This document shows positions 7,189-16,071 of a stretch of DNA of 64,000 nucleotides, in pieces (position 1 is the first letter of the stretch; each line of letters begins with the position of its first letter). Below the pieces are notes generated by a model, which saw only the letters and a list, made by a program, of their open reading frames with translations, did not search any database and was not told the origin of the DNA. Origin of the DNA: Acidobacteriota bacterium (GTDB lineage Bacteria; Acidobacteriota; Terriglobia; Terriglobales; Acidobacteriaceae); NCBI GenBank assembly GCA_021846945.1, contig JAJZVZ010000006.1, positions 1 through 64,000 on the forward strand. Reading direction: 5' to 3'. A program made the position numbers and the translations under genes.

Positions 7189-7520
7189 CAGAGGATTCTA
7201 ACGGGAATGCATGCATCTTTGGTCAGACAGCACGAAAGCACAGAAGCGGGCGAGCTTAGCTATGCAGCCTGGCGACCCGGTACTGGAGCCGGGCATTTGG
7301 CGTCGCATTCCGAGTGAGCGTTGCGCGTGGGACCGCTGGCTGAGAATGACGCAGACAAAGCGCGCGCCTCCGAGAGACTCTCCGGCAGATGGGAGAAGCG
7401 GGCCAATACAAACGACAAATGGCATTGCCTGTGAGAACCCTGAGTCCTATTCCATACAATGGGTAAACATGCGGTTCCGCACCGAATGAGCCGCGATATC
7501 GCGCAGGGGGGAACAATTCA
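7189..7520. other. Intergenic region between tgt and the sulfatase gene
   Basis: This 332-bp divergent spacer must hold the promoters of tgt (minus) and the sulfatase (plus). A 12-bp palindrome CGCGATATCGCG lies at 7492-7503, directly before the sulfatase Shine-Dalgarno sequence, and could be an operator. No convincing -35/-10 pair was found. The ORFs listed by the track here look like chance frames. Confidence 0.4.
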
Positions 7521-9110
7521 TTGAGCTCAATTACTCGACCCACCAAATCCTTTGAAGGTATCAGCCGGCGAAATGCCCTGAAAGGTCTGGGGGGATTGCT
7601 CGCGGCGTCAACGGTAAGCGCGCGTGCGGCGGCGGGGAGCGAGCCCGCGCAAAGCACAACGCCACGCGTCGGCTCCGGCGTGCTGCCGAAACGGCCCAAC
7701 ATTCTGTGGATTACCGGCGAAGGCGTGCCGCTGCCCGCGCTCAGCTGCTATGGCGGAAGGTTTCTGCAAACGCCCAACATCGACCGCATCGCCAAAGAAG
7801 GCATTCGCTTTGAGAACGGCTTCTGCACGAACGGGCTCTGCGCTCCGAGCCGGGCCACACTGCTCACCGGCACCTACAGCCACATCAACGGCATCACCGG
7901 CAATCCAGAGGTTAAAAGCCCCGGCCAGCCGGCGCCACACTTCGATCCGGCGCAACAAACGCTGGCAAAGATTCTCCGGCAGAACGGCTATCAGACCGGC
8001 ATGGTAGGCAAGTGGCATCTGCCTGTGAGTCCCGCCACGGCCGGCTTTGACTACTTCGTTTACAAGAAAGGCGCGGGAGGACCGTATTACAACCCCAACG
8101 GTTTTCTGGGCAACCCCAGCCTGGGCAGCCAGGAGATTCGGCAGTACCATTACGAGGGCTATGAGACGGACATCATGACGGATTTGTGCATCAAGGGGCT
8201 GCAGCAATTCAAGCAGCCATTCCTGATGATGATGCAGTTCTTCAACACCCACCGGCCCTGGGACCCTCCGCACAAGTACGAGCACATCTACGACAAGACA
8301 CGATTCCCGGAACCCGGCACGTTCTGGGACGACTACTCGCGGCGGGCAGGCGCTGCGCGCGCGGCGAGAATGCGGATCGAGGACATGCCGGATTTCCATC
8401 CGCCGGCCGACCTGACCGGGCGTCAGCGCAAGCAATGGAACTATCAGAAGTACATGGAGCACTTCTTCGGCACGCTGCGCTCTCAGGACGAGAACGTGGG
8501 GCGGCTGCTCAAGTACCTTGAAGACAATGGTCTGGCAGAAAACACGATCGTGGTGTACACGACGGATCATGGATTCTTCCTGGGCGATCATGGCTGGTTC
8601 GACAAGCGATTCATGTATGAGCAGTCGATTCGGGTACCCTGGATGATCCGGTGCCCCGGAGCGGTAGGACAGGGCACGGTGCGCAGCGACTGGGTCATCA
8701 ACATCGACAATGCACCGACGGTGCTGGATTTGGCGGGAGTGCCAATTCCCTCCGAGATGCAAGGCAAGAGCATCGCTCCGATCCTGCGCGGTGAGAGCCT
8801 GCCTCAGGAACCGCCCGCGTTCTACTACCACTATTACGAGTTCGGCGATCCGCACTGGGTTCAGCCGCATTACGGAATCCGTACCGACCGCTTCAAGCTC
8901 ATCAGTTATTACACGACCAACCAATGGGAGCTCTTCGACCTGGAGAAGGATCCTGATGAGATGGAGAATCTCTTCATTGACAATAACCGCCATATCCAGG
9001 CGGGTTATGAGGAGATCGTTCCGCAGTTGGTAAGTCAATTGAAGCAGTTGCGCGAGAAGTACAAGGATACGACGGGCTTTCCCGTGAGGTTGTCGGGGCC
9101 GGGGGATTAA
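7521..9110 (+). CDS. Exported type I (formylglycine) sulfatase
   Basis: This 529-residue sulfatase should hydrolyse sulfate esters, probably on a polysaccharide, in the periplasm or outside the cell. A Tat-type signal SRRNALKGLGG begins near residue 15. The core CAPSR (107-111) in NGLCAPSRATLLTG is the site converted to formylglycine. Later motifs GMVGKWHL and YTTDHGFFLGDHGWFDKR carry catalytic and metal-binding residues. The usual N-terminal metal-binding DD after NILW is replaced by ITGEG (around residues 64-68). The start is TTG 7521, preceded by AGGGGGGAA, an excellent Shine-Dalgarno sequence. No sulfatase-maturation gene is in the window. It converges on GH127 across an array of hairpins. 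Confidence 0.92.
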   Translation: MSSITRPTKSFEGISRRNALKGLGGLLAASTVSARAAAGSEPAQSTTPRVGSGVLPKRPNILWITGEGVPLPALSCYGGRFLQTPNIDRIAKEGIRFENGFCTNGLCAPSRATLLTGTYSHINGITGNPEVKSPGQPAPHFDPAQQTLAKILRQNGYQTGMVGKWHLPVSPATAGFDYFVYKKGAGGPYYNPNGFLGNPSLGSQEIRQYHYEGYETDIMTDLCIKGLQQFKQPFLMMMQFFNTHRPWDPPHKYEHIYDKTRFPEPGTFWDDYSRRAGAARAARMRIEDMPDFHPPADLTGRQRKQWNYQKYMEHFFGTLRSQDENVGRLLKYLEDNGLAENTIVVYTTDHGFFLGDHGWFDKRFMYEQSIRVPWMIRCPGAVGQGTVRSDWVINIDNAPTVLDLAGVPIPSEMQGKSIAPILRGESLPQEPPAFYYHYYEFGDPHWVQPHYGIRTDRFKLISYYTTNQWELFDLEKDPDEMENLFIDNNRHIQAGYEEIVPQLVSQLKQLREKYKDTTGFPVRLSGPGD

Positions 9111-9123
9111 GAGTGTGAATGAT

Positions 9124-9245
9124 CTTCCCACTCCGGCCGGGGCTGGGAAGAATGCGGTAAGGCGCTTATGAAGGATGGCTCATAAGCGCCTCACACTTCG
9201 ATCCAGTGTGCTCATCGCGTGTTATGCTGATGAGCACACTGGATC
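9124..9245. terminator. Three tandem hairpins between convergent genes
   Basis: The first is CTTCCCA...TGGGAAG (9124-9150). The second is GGCGCTTATGA-aggatggc-TCATAAGCGCC (9161-9190, 11-bp stem). The third is GATCCAGTGTGCTCATC-N12-GATGAGCACACTGGATC (9200-9245, 17-bp perfect stem). None carries a strong T-run. They sit between the stops of the sulfatase and GH127 genes and probably act as bidirectional transcript ends. Confidence 0.6.
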
Positions 9246-9267
9246 GAGCTCCCCTGAAGTTATCGGC

Positions 9268-11703
9268 TCATGCTGAGGCTTTCTTGCTCAGGTCAATCAC
9301 CGGAAAGCAGGTGAAAGGCTCGGTGACCACCTGCCAGTACGGAATGTAGTGATATTCCGGATGGCCATCGATAGCAAACTGCAAGGGGCGATAGGGATCC
9401 TGCTTAATTTGCCGCAGGATGTCTTCATAGCCGCGGCCGCTGCGCACGGTAAGCGCGGCGCTGTCAGAACCAACCAGCGCGAGCAGAACCGGCCCGTATT
9501 CGAGAGCGAAGCGCTCGTGACCGGCAATCTGATCAAGGCCGGTGTAGCGGGTGAGCTTCAGTTCCATCGGCAACGTGAAGCGGATGGTATCTCCGGTGGA
9601 CCAGGTGCGATCAAGCGTCACGTAACTACCGGGATTGCCGGAGACAGCCGCCTGCTGGTTCACGCGAATCGGCATGGAAGCGGCTGCCCACGAAGGAACA
9701 CGGATTCGGATCTTCGCCTGAGCAGGGCGCGAGGAAGTTATCGCCAGTGTTACATCCGGATGATATGGGAAGTTACCAGACAGAGTGGCTTTCATCTCCG
9801 CGCCTGACTGATTCCACTGGATGGTGGATGGCTCATAGAGATCGACATAAAGACCGTCAGGAGCAACCGAGTAAATATATTCAGGCAGTGAGCCAAGCAG
9901 GCGTGTTCCCTGCCCTTCGCAACAGGAATTGGTGCAAAGGGGCACGGGTAAGTCACCCTTCATGCCGACGAGCCGGGCATGATAGATGATGCCGTGAAAG
10001 TTCACCTGGTTGGCGAGGCCGGCGTTGTAAATGGATTTCTCAATTTCATTCACATACTTTTCCTGGTCCGGATACATCTGGTGAAAGCGCTGATTGAAAC
10101 GAACCCAGAAGACACTACCGCAGGTTTCACCGGTTTCACAGAAGGGCTTCTGCGCCTTGAGACGGTAGGATTTGGGCGGAAATTCGCCAAATTCGGTAAT
10201 GGCAATGGAACCGCCAACATGCTCCCAGCTATCGTGATACAAGTCCCACGCGCCCTGCATGGCGCGAAGATAGCGCTCGTCGCCGGTGGCGTGATAAATG
10301 TCGAGATAGGCTTCAAAGTCAGTAATCAGGTAGTTATGCGGCCGGTCGTAGGGATATTGCCAGACAACGTCCGTATTGTGGTTGGCTAATCCTTCGAGCC
10401 AGTAATTCTCCTGGTAATAGCGCTGAATCACATGGATATCTTCAGGCTTGCCGAGGGGCGTAAAGTACATGCGCGTGTTGGCGATCATGCCCTGAACGCC
10501 CTGGGTGCCACCGCGCATCATCTTCGGCAGATACTCGCACGTATCGAACCAGTCATAGAAGCCGCGCAACAGCGGAAATGCCTTGGGGTTGCCGGCGTAA
10601 CCCGCCTCAATAAGGCCATGGGTAACCCATGAGCGCGTATATCCGCCGCGTTCGCTGTGGAGGATCAGATCCGCAGGGTAGGCCATGATATAGCCGTTGG
10701 ACTCGCGGCACTCCTCGATGCCGTCGACCACGGCGTTCATCCAGGAGCGCAACTCGGCGTGGTCGATCCAGCGCAGGGTATTGCCTGAGCCCATTAGAAA
10801 GCGGCCGGCGCTCGAACCTGGCAGCGTGGTATCCCAGAAGGCGATGGGCTGGCGCAGGCCAGGGCGAACCGGCTTGCCGGCGCGCTCGCGGAAGGGCCGC
10901 AGCATCTCGTCGACGGAAAAGGCGCTGAGCAGATAGGTGATGTTGTTCTCCATGGCCTGGCGGAAGAGCTTGCCCTGGGGGTTGACGCCCGAACGAGGCA
11001 CGCTGACCAGAAACGGAACCCTGCGCCAGGCTGCGGCAGAGGTGACGTTGCCGGGATTGTCTGTGACGATGCCCTCGCCCATGGGTCGCGGCGGGCGGGT
11101 GAGTTGGGCCAGGTCGGCGGGGTTGACGAATGCAGGGTCCCCGGTGGCCGGGCAGCGCTCTGCCACGTCTTTGCCACCGGAGAGGACATCCATCTTGCCG
11201 ATGGCGAGCGTGTAGCCGACGCCGTCCTGGGCGGGACGGAGCCGGGTTGCGGTGAGCCGGACGTATCGGCCGGAGGTACCGCCGGCAGCGAACTCGGTGA
11301 TTTCATCGTAGGGATTGGCAAAGTCGGCCTTGGAGTGATCGGCAAGTAGCTTCGAACTGGCAAATGCGGGATCGTCCGAAGCTTCGATGCGGAAACGCAC
11401 CGGGAAGCCATAGCCGTTGGCGTGCTCATCGCCCGGCGTAAAGGCGGGATAGAGGCGCACGGCGTCAATAGCGTGCGGAGCACCGAGATCGACCTGGAGC
11501 CACATGACCGCGTCGGGCGTGTGTGCCACTTTGGAGACGTAGGGGCGGTACCAGGTGGCTGCGGGCCAGGCCATGCGGCCCACGGGCGTCGCGGTTCCGG
11601 CCGGCCCGGCGGAGGAAGCGGCATGGGTGGAGCGCGGGCTCAGAGTGCCAAGGGCGGCGAGGGCGGCTCCGCTCTTTACAAAGTCGCGGCGATTGATAGG
11701 CAT
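9268..11703 (-). CDS. Tat-exported GH127-type beta-L-arabinofuranosidase
   Basis: This 811-residue protein should release beta-L-arabinofuranose or related sugars from plant-type glycans. The Tat signal INRRDFVKSGAALAALG is at the N terminus. Residues ~40-175 resemble a discoidin (F5/8C) carbohydrate-binding domain (DLGAPHAIDAVRLYP). The alpha/alpha-barrel catalytic domain follows. GETCGS (ETC at ~526-528) and TNSCCEG (CC at ~594-595) match the Zn-Glu-Cys3 centre and cysteine nucleophile of GH127 enzymes such as HypBA1. ATG 11703 replaces the track start because it begins the Tat signal. Other members of the former DUF1680 group act on different sugars, so the substrate is not certain. Confidence 0.88.
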   Translation of the reverse strand: MPINRRDFVKSGAALAALGTLSPRSTHAASSAGPAGTATPVGRMAWPAATWYRPYVSKVAHTPDAVMWLQVDLGAPHAIDAVRLYPAFTPGDEHANGYGFPVRFRIEASDDPAFASSKLLADHSKADFANPYDEITEFAAGGTSGRYVRLTATRLRPAQDGVGYTLAIGKMDVLSGGKDVAERCPATGDPAFVNPADLAQLTRPPRPMGEGIVTDNPGNVTSAAAWRRVPFLVSVPRSGVNPQGKLFRQAMENNITYLLSAFSVDEMLRPFRERAGKPVRPGLRQPIAFWDTTLPGSSAGRFLMGSGNTLRWIDHAELRSWMNAVVDGIEECRESNGYIMAYPADLILHSERGGYTRSWVTHGLIEAGYAGNPKAFPLLRGFYDWFDTCEYLPKMMRGGTQGVQGMIANTRMYFTPLGKPEDIHVIQRYYQENYWLEGLANHNTDVVWQYPYDRPHNYLITDFEAYLDIYHATGDERYLRAMQGAWDLYHDSWEHVGGSIAITEFGEFPPKSYRLKAQKPFCETGETCGSVFWVRFNQRFHQMYPDQEKYVNEIEKSIYNAGLANQVNFHGIIYHARLVGMKGDLPVPLCTNSCCEGQGTRLLGSLPEYIYSVAPDGLYVDLYEPSTIQWNQSGAEMKATLSGNFPYHPDVTLAITSSRPAQAKIRIRVPSWAAASMPIRVNQQAAVSGNPGSYVTLDRTWSTGDTIRFTLPMELKLTRYTGLDQIAGHERFALEYGPVLLALVGSDSAALTVRSGRGYEDILRQIKQDPYRPLQFAIDGHPEYHYIPYWQVVTEPFTCFPVIDLSKKASA

Positions 11704-12046
11704 GATGGCATTCTCCACAGGATTGGCCCAAATCCGGAGAGCCGGGCCGTTGCGTAGGCTTGCTTGTGTGCAGACACCGCCGTGCAGGATCATGCGGGCC
11801 GCGCCGACAGTCCATCCTACGCTGGGTTGATATGGACTGGCGAATTCGGGGGATTGATCAGGGATTGCTGTCAGGAGAGTCTTGATTCAGAAGTACAAGG
11901 TGGGCCAGAAAAAAAAAATCGGCCCCCGTGGTCTACGGGGGCCAAGTTGCCTTGGTTCTCTCGCGTTGCGAGAGCTTGATTGGCGGCCTGCCGGCCGGGG
12001 AGCCGATGGCGCGGAAAGGTGCCTCGGAGGGAGGGGCTGAACGGCC
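11704..12046. other. Intergenic region upstream of GH127
   Basis: This 343-bp region contains the terminator of the OmpA-like gene (11909-11943) and the promoter region of the GH127 gene. Small inverted repeats ctctcgcgttgcgagag and cggccttacggccg are present. No clear -35/-10 pair or gene was recognised. Confidence 0.4.
11909..11943 (-). terminator. Rho-independent terminator of the OmpA-like gene
   Basis: On the minus strand a 9-bp stem GGCCCCCGT/ACGGGGGCC with a 5-nt loop is followed by a run of ten T residues (plus-strand A-tract 11909-11918). Confidence 0.9.
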
Positions 12047-12940
12047 TTACGGCCGCTCCGCGCCATTCAAGGAAGCAGCATTCTGGGGTGATGCTGAATC
12101 CTGGGCCGCCAAACTGTTTTCCATCACACGCACGTCCACGCTGCTGGTACGCACCCGGCTGGAGCCTGTGCCCGTGTCGCTTGCTGTGGTCGACACGGCA
12201 TTGCCGAGGGCTACGGCGTGCATGCGGTAGATGGGAATCTGATGTTGTTCGTAGAGATAACGCTGTACGACCTGAGCCAGCCGCTGGGAGTCCTGGATGC
12301 CCGCGCTGCCGCGATAGGGCGAGTGCGCCTCCATCTCCAGGATGTAACCCATGTGACCAGTGACGCTGGCTGCGATGCTGTCGAGCTGCTGGCGAGCATC
12401 GTCGGTCAAGACGGGCTGGCCGTGACGGAATTCAATGGTGACCTGGGTGACTTGGCGATACTGGTCGAGGCCATTGACGGTTGAATGCAGTTGGTCAACT
12501 TGGCCAGCCGCATTCTTTGCGGTGGTGCCAGCGGCGTCAGCCGCCTGACCTGCTGCCGTAGCAGCCTGATTGGCTGAATCCGCCGAAGCCTGCGCCTTCT
12601 GGATACCTGCCTGCGCCCGACTGTCCACGTCCTTGATGTCGTTCGCGGTCTTGGTGTTGATCTGATCGAGCTCGTTGAGACGATCATTGATGGGGTCCGT
12701 CTGCCTTCTTACCCACTTCTTGCGGGCAAAGGGCATCATATGTCCCCAAAACCCCTCCTTCGGCGGCGGCACGTAGGTCGAAGCCGGGGGGGAGGGCTGC
12801 TGCTCCGCCGATGGAGGGGTGCTCTGGGAATTCGTTGACTGGCCCTGCTGCGCCCACGCGGGAATTCCGATTGCAGATGCCAGAAGAAGAACGGCGACCT
12901 GGCTAGGGAGAGAACTCCGAAGATGCGTCTGTTTTCTCAT
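12047..12940 (-). CDS. OmpA-C-like envelope protein with coiled-coil linker
   Basis: This 297-residue exported protein probably links the outer envelope to peptidoglycan. It has a signal peptide (~1-29, ending AWA), a Gln/Ser/Pro-rich linker, and an Ala/Gln/Asp-rich helical segment (~95-155) that looks like a coiled coil. The C-terminal domain (~165-265) has the OmpA-like pattern: FRHGQPVLTDDARQQL, an EMEAHSPYRG strand replacing the usual VxGHTD, then SQRLAQVVQRYL. ATG 12940 is chosen because AGGAGGG lies 9 nt upstream. The peptidoglycan-binding residues are not all canonical, so binding is inferred. A strong terminator follows. Confidence 0.75.
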   Translation of the reverse strand: MRKQTHLRSSLPSQVAVLLLASAIGIPAWAQQGQSTNSQSTPPSAEQQPSPPASTYVPPPKEGFWGHMMPFARKKWVRRQTDPINDRLNELDQINTKTANDIKDVDSRAQAGIQKAQASADSANQAATAAGQAADAAGTTAKNAAGQVDQLHSTVNGLDQYRQVTQVTIEFRHGQPVLTDDARQQLDSIAASVTGHMGYILEMEAHSPYRGSAGIQDSQRLAQVVQRYLYEQHQIPIYRMHAVALGNAVSTTASDTGTGSSRVRTSSVDVRVMENSLAAQDSASPQNAASLNGAERP

Positions 12941-13214
12941 GGGATAAAGCCCTCCTGTTACTTGCTTCGCTACTCTTGGCAATCAGGCAGACATTTCTTG
13001 CGCCGGGCCCTCTTGCCTGTACGCCAATCCTTAGTGCACGGTCGATGCCAAAACCTCCCCGGGCAGAGGCAAATCACTATGGCGTTCAAATCGTTTGCTT
13101 TACGGGACGGGATGATGTGGTGAGGTCTGTGCCCGCCGGCCTCAAACGGCAGGCGGAGGTGTAATTTTTACAGGTCGCCGGTATTTTCTACGCGGTAAAG
13201 TGGGCTATCCCGAA

Positions 13215-13736
13215 CTATTTTGTCGTGACGCCGATGATGCGCACCTGCGGGTAGGCGCCATTCCAGTCCGGTGAGACCGCATCGAAGATCAGCCGGAAGT
13301 CCTTCTCTTCGCCGGCATTCAGCGGATCGGCGGAGACCGGCTCGATATCGATATACGGCTGGCGCATGCGGATAAATTTGAGCGGCTGGGTTTCATTCTG
13401 GGTGACTTCATTGGCGGTATCGCGGAAGAGCACTTGAACGGTGATGCCGGTAACGGTGCGGGAGCCCTTGTTCGCGATGTGACCATCAAGGTAAGTCACC
13501 TTGCCGCCGACAAAATTGGTTGACTCGCTCATGGCGAGGTTCGTGATCGGCAGGTTAGCGGCGTAGGGATCGAGCGGAGCGGAGACAGGCGTCACTGCCG
13601 GCGTTGTCTTGCCGTGTTGAAGCACAAGGATCACGACCGTCGCTGCGATCAGCACAATAGAGGCCGCCACCGCCACCGGAATCCAGTTCCGCTCGCGCGG
13701 CCCGGATGAAGGAAGGAATTGAGGTTCCGTGCTCAT
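13215..13736 (-). CDS. Single-pass membrane protein, DUF2393-like
   Basis: This 173-residue protein has a short cytoplasmic N terminus, one transmembrane helix (~19-40) and an extracytoplasmic domain of ~130 residues with beta-sandwich character, including GKVTYLDGHIANKG and VQVLFRD. The pattern resembles the DUF2393 family of acidobacterial membrane-anchored proteins, but the name is from memory. ATG 13736 begins MSTEPQFLPSSG; the 61-codon upstream extension in the track lacks support. Function unknown. It is divergent from the small membrane protein at 14019. Confidence 0.7.
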   Translation of the reverse strand: MSTEPQFLPSSGPRERNWIPVAVAASIVLIAATVVILVLQHGKTTPAVTPVSAPLDPYAANLPITNLAMSESTNFVGGKVTYLDGHIANKGSRTVTGITVQVLFRDTANEVTQNETQPLKFIRMRQPYIDIEPVSADPLNAGEEKDFRLIFDAVSPDWNGAYPQVRIIGVTTK

Positions 13737-14018
13737 ACTCACGAGCGAGATTGTACACCTGTTACCTTGGGAATACTCCGGCCCGGAAAAAGAGAGAATC
13801 GGGCGCGAGATTTTCATTTGCCTGAGAGAATTCAGGGCGCATAATAAGTCAACAGAGTCGCCTGGGGACAAGGCTGATTCTCCACTGAACAAAACGCATC
13901 TTCGATCCGCTTGGTACATCCAACCAGCAGAACGGGAGTCGGCGGACGGATGCGGACACGGTAAGCCGTTCGGTATGTTTTTTGCGGTGTTTGCGGCAAG
14001 TTATGAAGAGGCAGGCCT

Positions 14019-14162
14019 ATGATGCAGTCATTCTACAAATCGTCTTCGCTTTCCCCGCCTGCGGAGTGCACAAGTCGGTCGCGGCAGGCTGGAGACATTG
14101 TGTACCGCGGCATGACTATTGCGGCGATGCTAATGTTGCTGGGTAGCCTCTGGGTATTCTGA
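14019..14162 (+). CDS. Small single-pass membrane protein (47 aa), absent from ORF track
   Basis: This ORF is too short for the track. ATG 14019 (or ATG 14022) follows GAAGAGGCAGG, a good Shine-Dalgarno sequence. The product has a polar N terminus (QSFYKSSSLSPPAE), a basic middle (TSRSRQ) and a hydrophobic C-terminal helix, YRGMTIAAMLMLLGSLWVF, ending directly at TGA. That is a typical tail-anchored or single-helix small membrane protein. I have an impression of similar YRGMTIAAML proteins in related bacteria but cannot verify it. It converges on the DUF1648 gene with a 19-bp gap. Function unknown. Confidence 0.6.
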   Translation: MMQSFYKSSSLSPPAECTSRSRQAGDIVYRGMTIAAMLMLLGSLWVF

Positions 14163-14181
14163 AGCCCTGAGGCATGCAAGC

Positions 14182-14667
14182 CTATGAGTCCGTCACTGTT
14201 CTTCCTGCCAAAAGCATGGCAGCGATGAACCAGCCGACGGTAGCGAAGATGGCCGCCAGGGTCAGCGGGATAAGCGTCGGCGGAAATCCCTGCCGTTGAT
14301 GAGTCGCCACACGAATCGTAAACCACTGAATTGCGGCAAAGGTCCAGGCCAATTCCAACTTCAGCCACGCAAACAAATTGAGCGCCAGCGCCTCCAGGCG
14401 CGCCCTGTTTTGCGGTGTCACGCACACCGGGAGATTAACCTCCGTTGGGTTGCGCGCCACCACCGAGACGAGTAGATAGATCCCCGCCGCCAGGCTGGGC
14501 AGAAGCAGCAGAGAAAATGGAGATCCCCAGGCGTCGGGATGGCCGGCGATGTTGAAGTGCATCGGAATCCTGCCGGCAAGCCGATTAGGACCATACAAGG
14601 CCCGTAGCGTGATCCACGCCAGAAAGACGAATGCGGTGAGGCCGATGGTGTCCAGGGTCTTGCGCAT
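14182..14667 (-). CDS. DUF1648-type membrane protein
   Basis: This 161-residue integral membrane protein has about four helices. IPMHFNIAGHPDAWGS matches the DUF1648 motif (IPxHFNxxGxxD) found in SdpI-like immunity proteins and related multipass proteins. ATG 14667 is preferred because GGGGA precedes it; the track start (TTG 14700) has no Shine-Dalgarno sequence. SdpI homologues protect against a killing peptide or sense it, but no peptide gene is apparent here, so only the family is claimed. Confidence 0.75.
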   Translation of the reverse strand: MRKTLDTIGLTAFVFLAWITLRALYGPNRLAGRIPMHFNIAGHPDAWGSPFSLLLLPSLAAGIYLLVSVVARNPTEVNLPVCVTPQNRARLEALALNLFAWLKLELAWTFAAIQWFTIRVATHQRQGFPPTLIPLTLAAIFATVGWFIAAMLLAGRTVTDS

Positions 14668-14782
14668 GAATCCCCGCAATGAAATGGGATTATCGACCAA
14701 GATACAGCAATCTGAGCCCCGATTCCTGCCGCGGCAATTTTTCCGGCAATCCGTAGGGTGAGACTGTCCTGTCCCCGGGATT

Positions 14783-15988
14783 CTACGAAGCCTTCATGAG
14801 GCGGCTGGCTCTGGCGAGGAGCGGGATGGCGGCCAACTCGGCCAGGACGCAGAACAGAATCACGACGGGCACCGAATGATCGTAGAGGATGCCCATGATG
14901 GCGCTGCCGGCAAACCAGAAGATGCCGTATGCGGCGGTGAAAAGGCCGTAAGCCGACGGTCGGCGTTCGGCGGGAACCATAGTGGCGACTGCCGCAGGAA
15001 TGATCGACGCGTGAACCCCCATCCCCAATCCCCAGATGGCTGCGCCGGCAAGAGCCAGCCGGAAGCCGCCCAGAAAAACGAGCGGCGCAAAGAGCGTTGA
15101 AATCAGGGTGAGCGGAATCAGTACAGAGATGCCGTAGCGGTCAAAGAGGCGGCCAAAGACCAGCGATCCAGCGCCGCTTACGCCCATGGCTACGGCATAG
15201 AAGACGGGAATCCAGGTGGCGCTCATCACGGCCGCCTGCTGAAAGTGGAAGGCGATGAGCTGGAAATCGGCAAATCCCACTGCCACGCAAGCCGCCGCTG
15301 CCAGATAGATCCAGAAGACGCGGGGAAGCCCGCTGGCTTCCAAGGTTTGTTTCCGGACAGCCAGATCTTCAGGGCGCGGATAAAGCATCCTGGCAATGGA
15401 AAGCAGCAGCACCGTGATGACCGCTGGAACCGCGAGCGCCGCGAAGGCGGGCCGGTAATGGCCCCGATGAGCCAGAATCAGTGCCACCACCAGAGGGCCA
15501 ACCAGCGCGCCGCTCTGGTCCAGCGCTTCATGCACGCCAAAGCCCCATCCAAAGCCCATTTCTCCGGCGGCATGCGAGAGCATCACGTCGCGGGGCGGGT
15601 TACGGATCGCCTTGCCGGTGCGCTCCAGCAGGATGAGGAGTGCAGCCGTCTGCCAGTTTCCGGCCACGGCAAGGAGAGGCACGGACGCCATGGTCACGAT
15701 ATAACCGAAGAAAGTAATGGGCCAGAAGGCTTGCGTCCGTTCGCTGATTCTGCCGGAAAAAATGCGCAAGCCGTAGCCCAGTAACTCCCCGAGCCCGGCA
15801 ACGGAGCCAACAATGGCCCCGGAGGCGCCGAGGGTCTGGAGAAACGGCCCCGTGATGCTGCGCGATCCCTCGTAGGTGAAATCGGCGAAGAAGCTGACGG
15901 CGCCCAGGATGAGCACAAATTTAAGCGCGGTCCCAGCCTTCCTGTTGCCCGCTTGCCCGCCTTGGCCGCCCGATACCGGAAAGTTCAT
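14783..15988 (-). CDS. Major facilitator superfamily transporter
   Basis: This 401-residue transporter has about twelve hydrophobic segments. FLQTLGASGAIVGSVAGLGELLGYG and the GRLFDRYG loop fit the MFS fold, and ERTGKAIRNPPRD is a conserved cytoplasmic stretch seen in a subgroup of MFS proteins of unknown substrate. ATG 15988 is used because the 50 upstream codons are non-hydrophobic and AGAGGT precedes this ATG. It lies 83 bp downstream of the DnaC-like gene on the same strand and may be cotranscribed. The substrate cannot be inferred. Confidence 0.85.
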   Translation of the reverse strand: MNFPVSGGQGGQAGNRKAGTALKFVLILGAVSFFADFTYEGSRSITGPFLQTLGASGAIVGSVAGLGELLGYGLRIFSGRISERTQAFWPITFFGYIVTMASVPLLAVAGNWQTAALLILLERTGKAIRNPPRDVMLSHAAGEMGFGWGFGVHEALDQSGALVGPLVVALILAHRGHYRPAFAALAVPAVITVLLLSIARMLYPRPEDLAVRKQTLEASGLPRVFWIYLAAAACVAVGFADFQLIAFHFQQAAVMSATWIPVFYAVAMGVSGAGSLVFGRLFDRYGISVLIPLTLISTLFAPLVFLGGFRLALAGAAIWGLGMGVHASIIPAAVATMVPAERRPSAYGLFTAAYGIFWFAGSAIMGILYDHSVPVVILFCVLAELAAIPLLARASRLMKAS

Positions 15989-16071
15989 GATCGACCTCTT
16001 GGAGCCATAAACGAGATGCTCGGAGATGGAAGATGTCGACTGAAACAGGGAGAAGAACGGAAGGGGACCAA

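Noticed and set aside
7608-9131. 507-residue minus-strand ORF
   Set aside because: Antisense shadow of the sulfatase gene, with no recognisable domain.
14033-14425. 130-residue minus-strand ORF
   Set aside because: Out-of-frame overlap with the DUF1648 gene and antisense to the 47-residue membrane protein; no domain.
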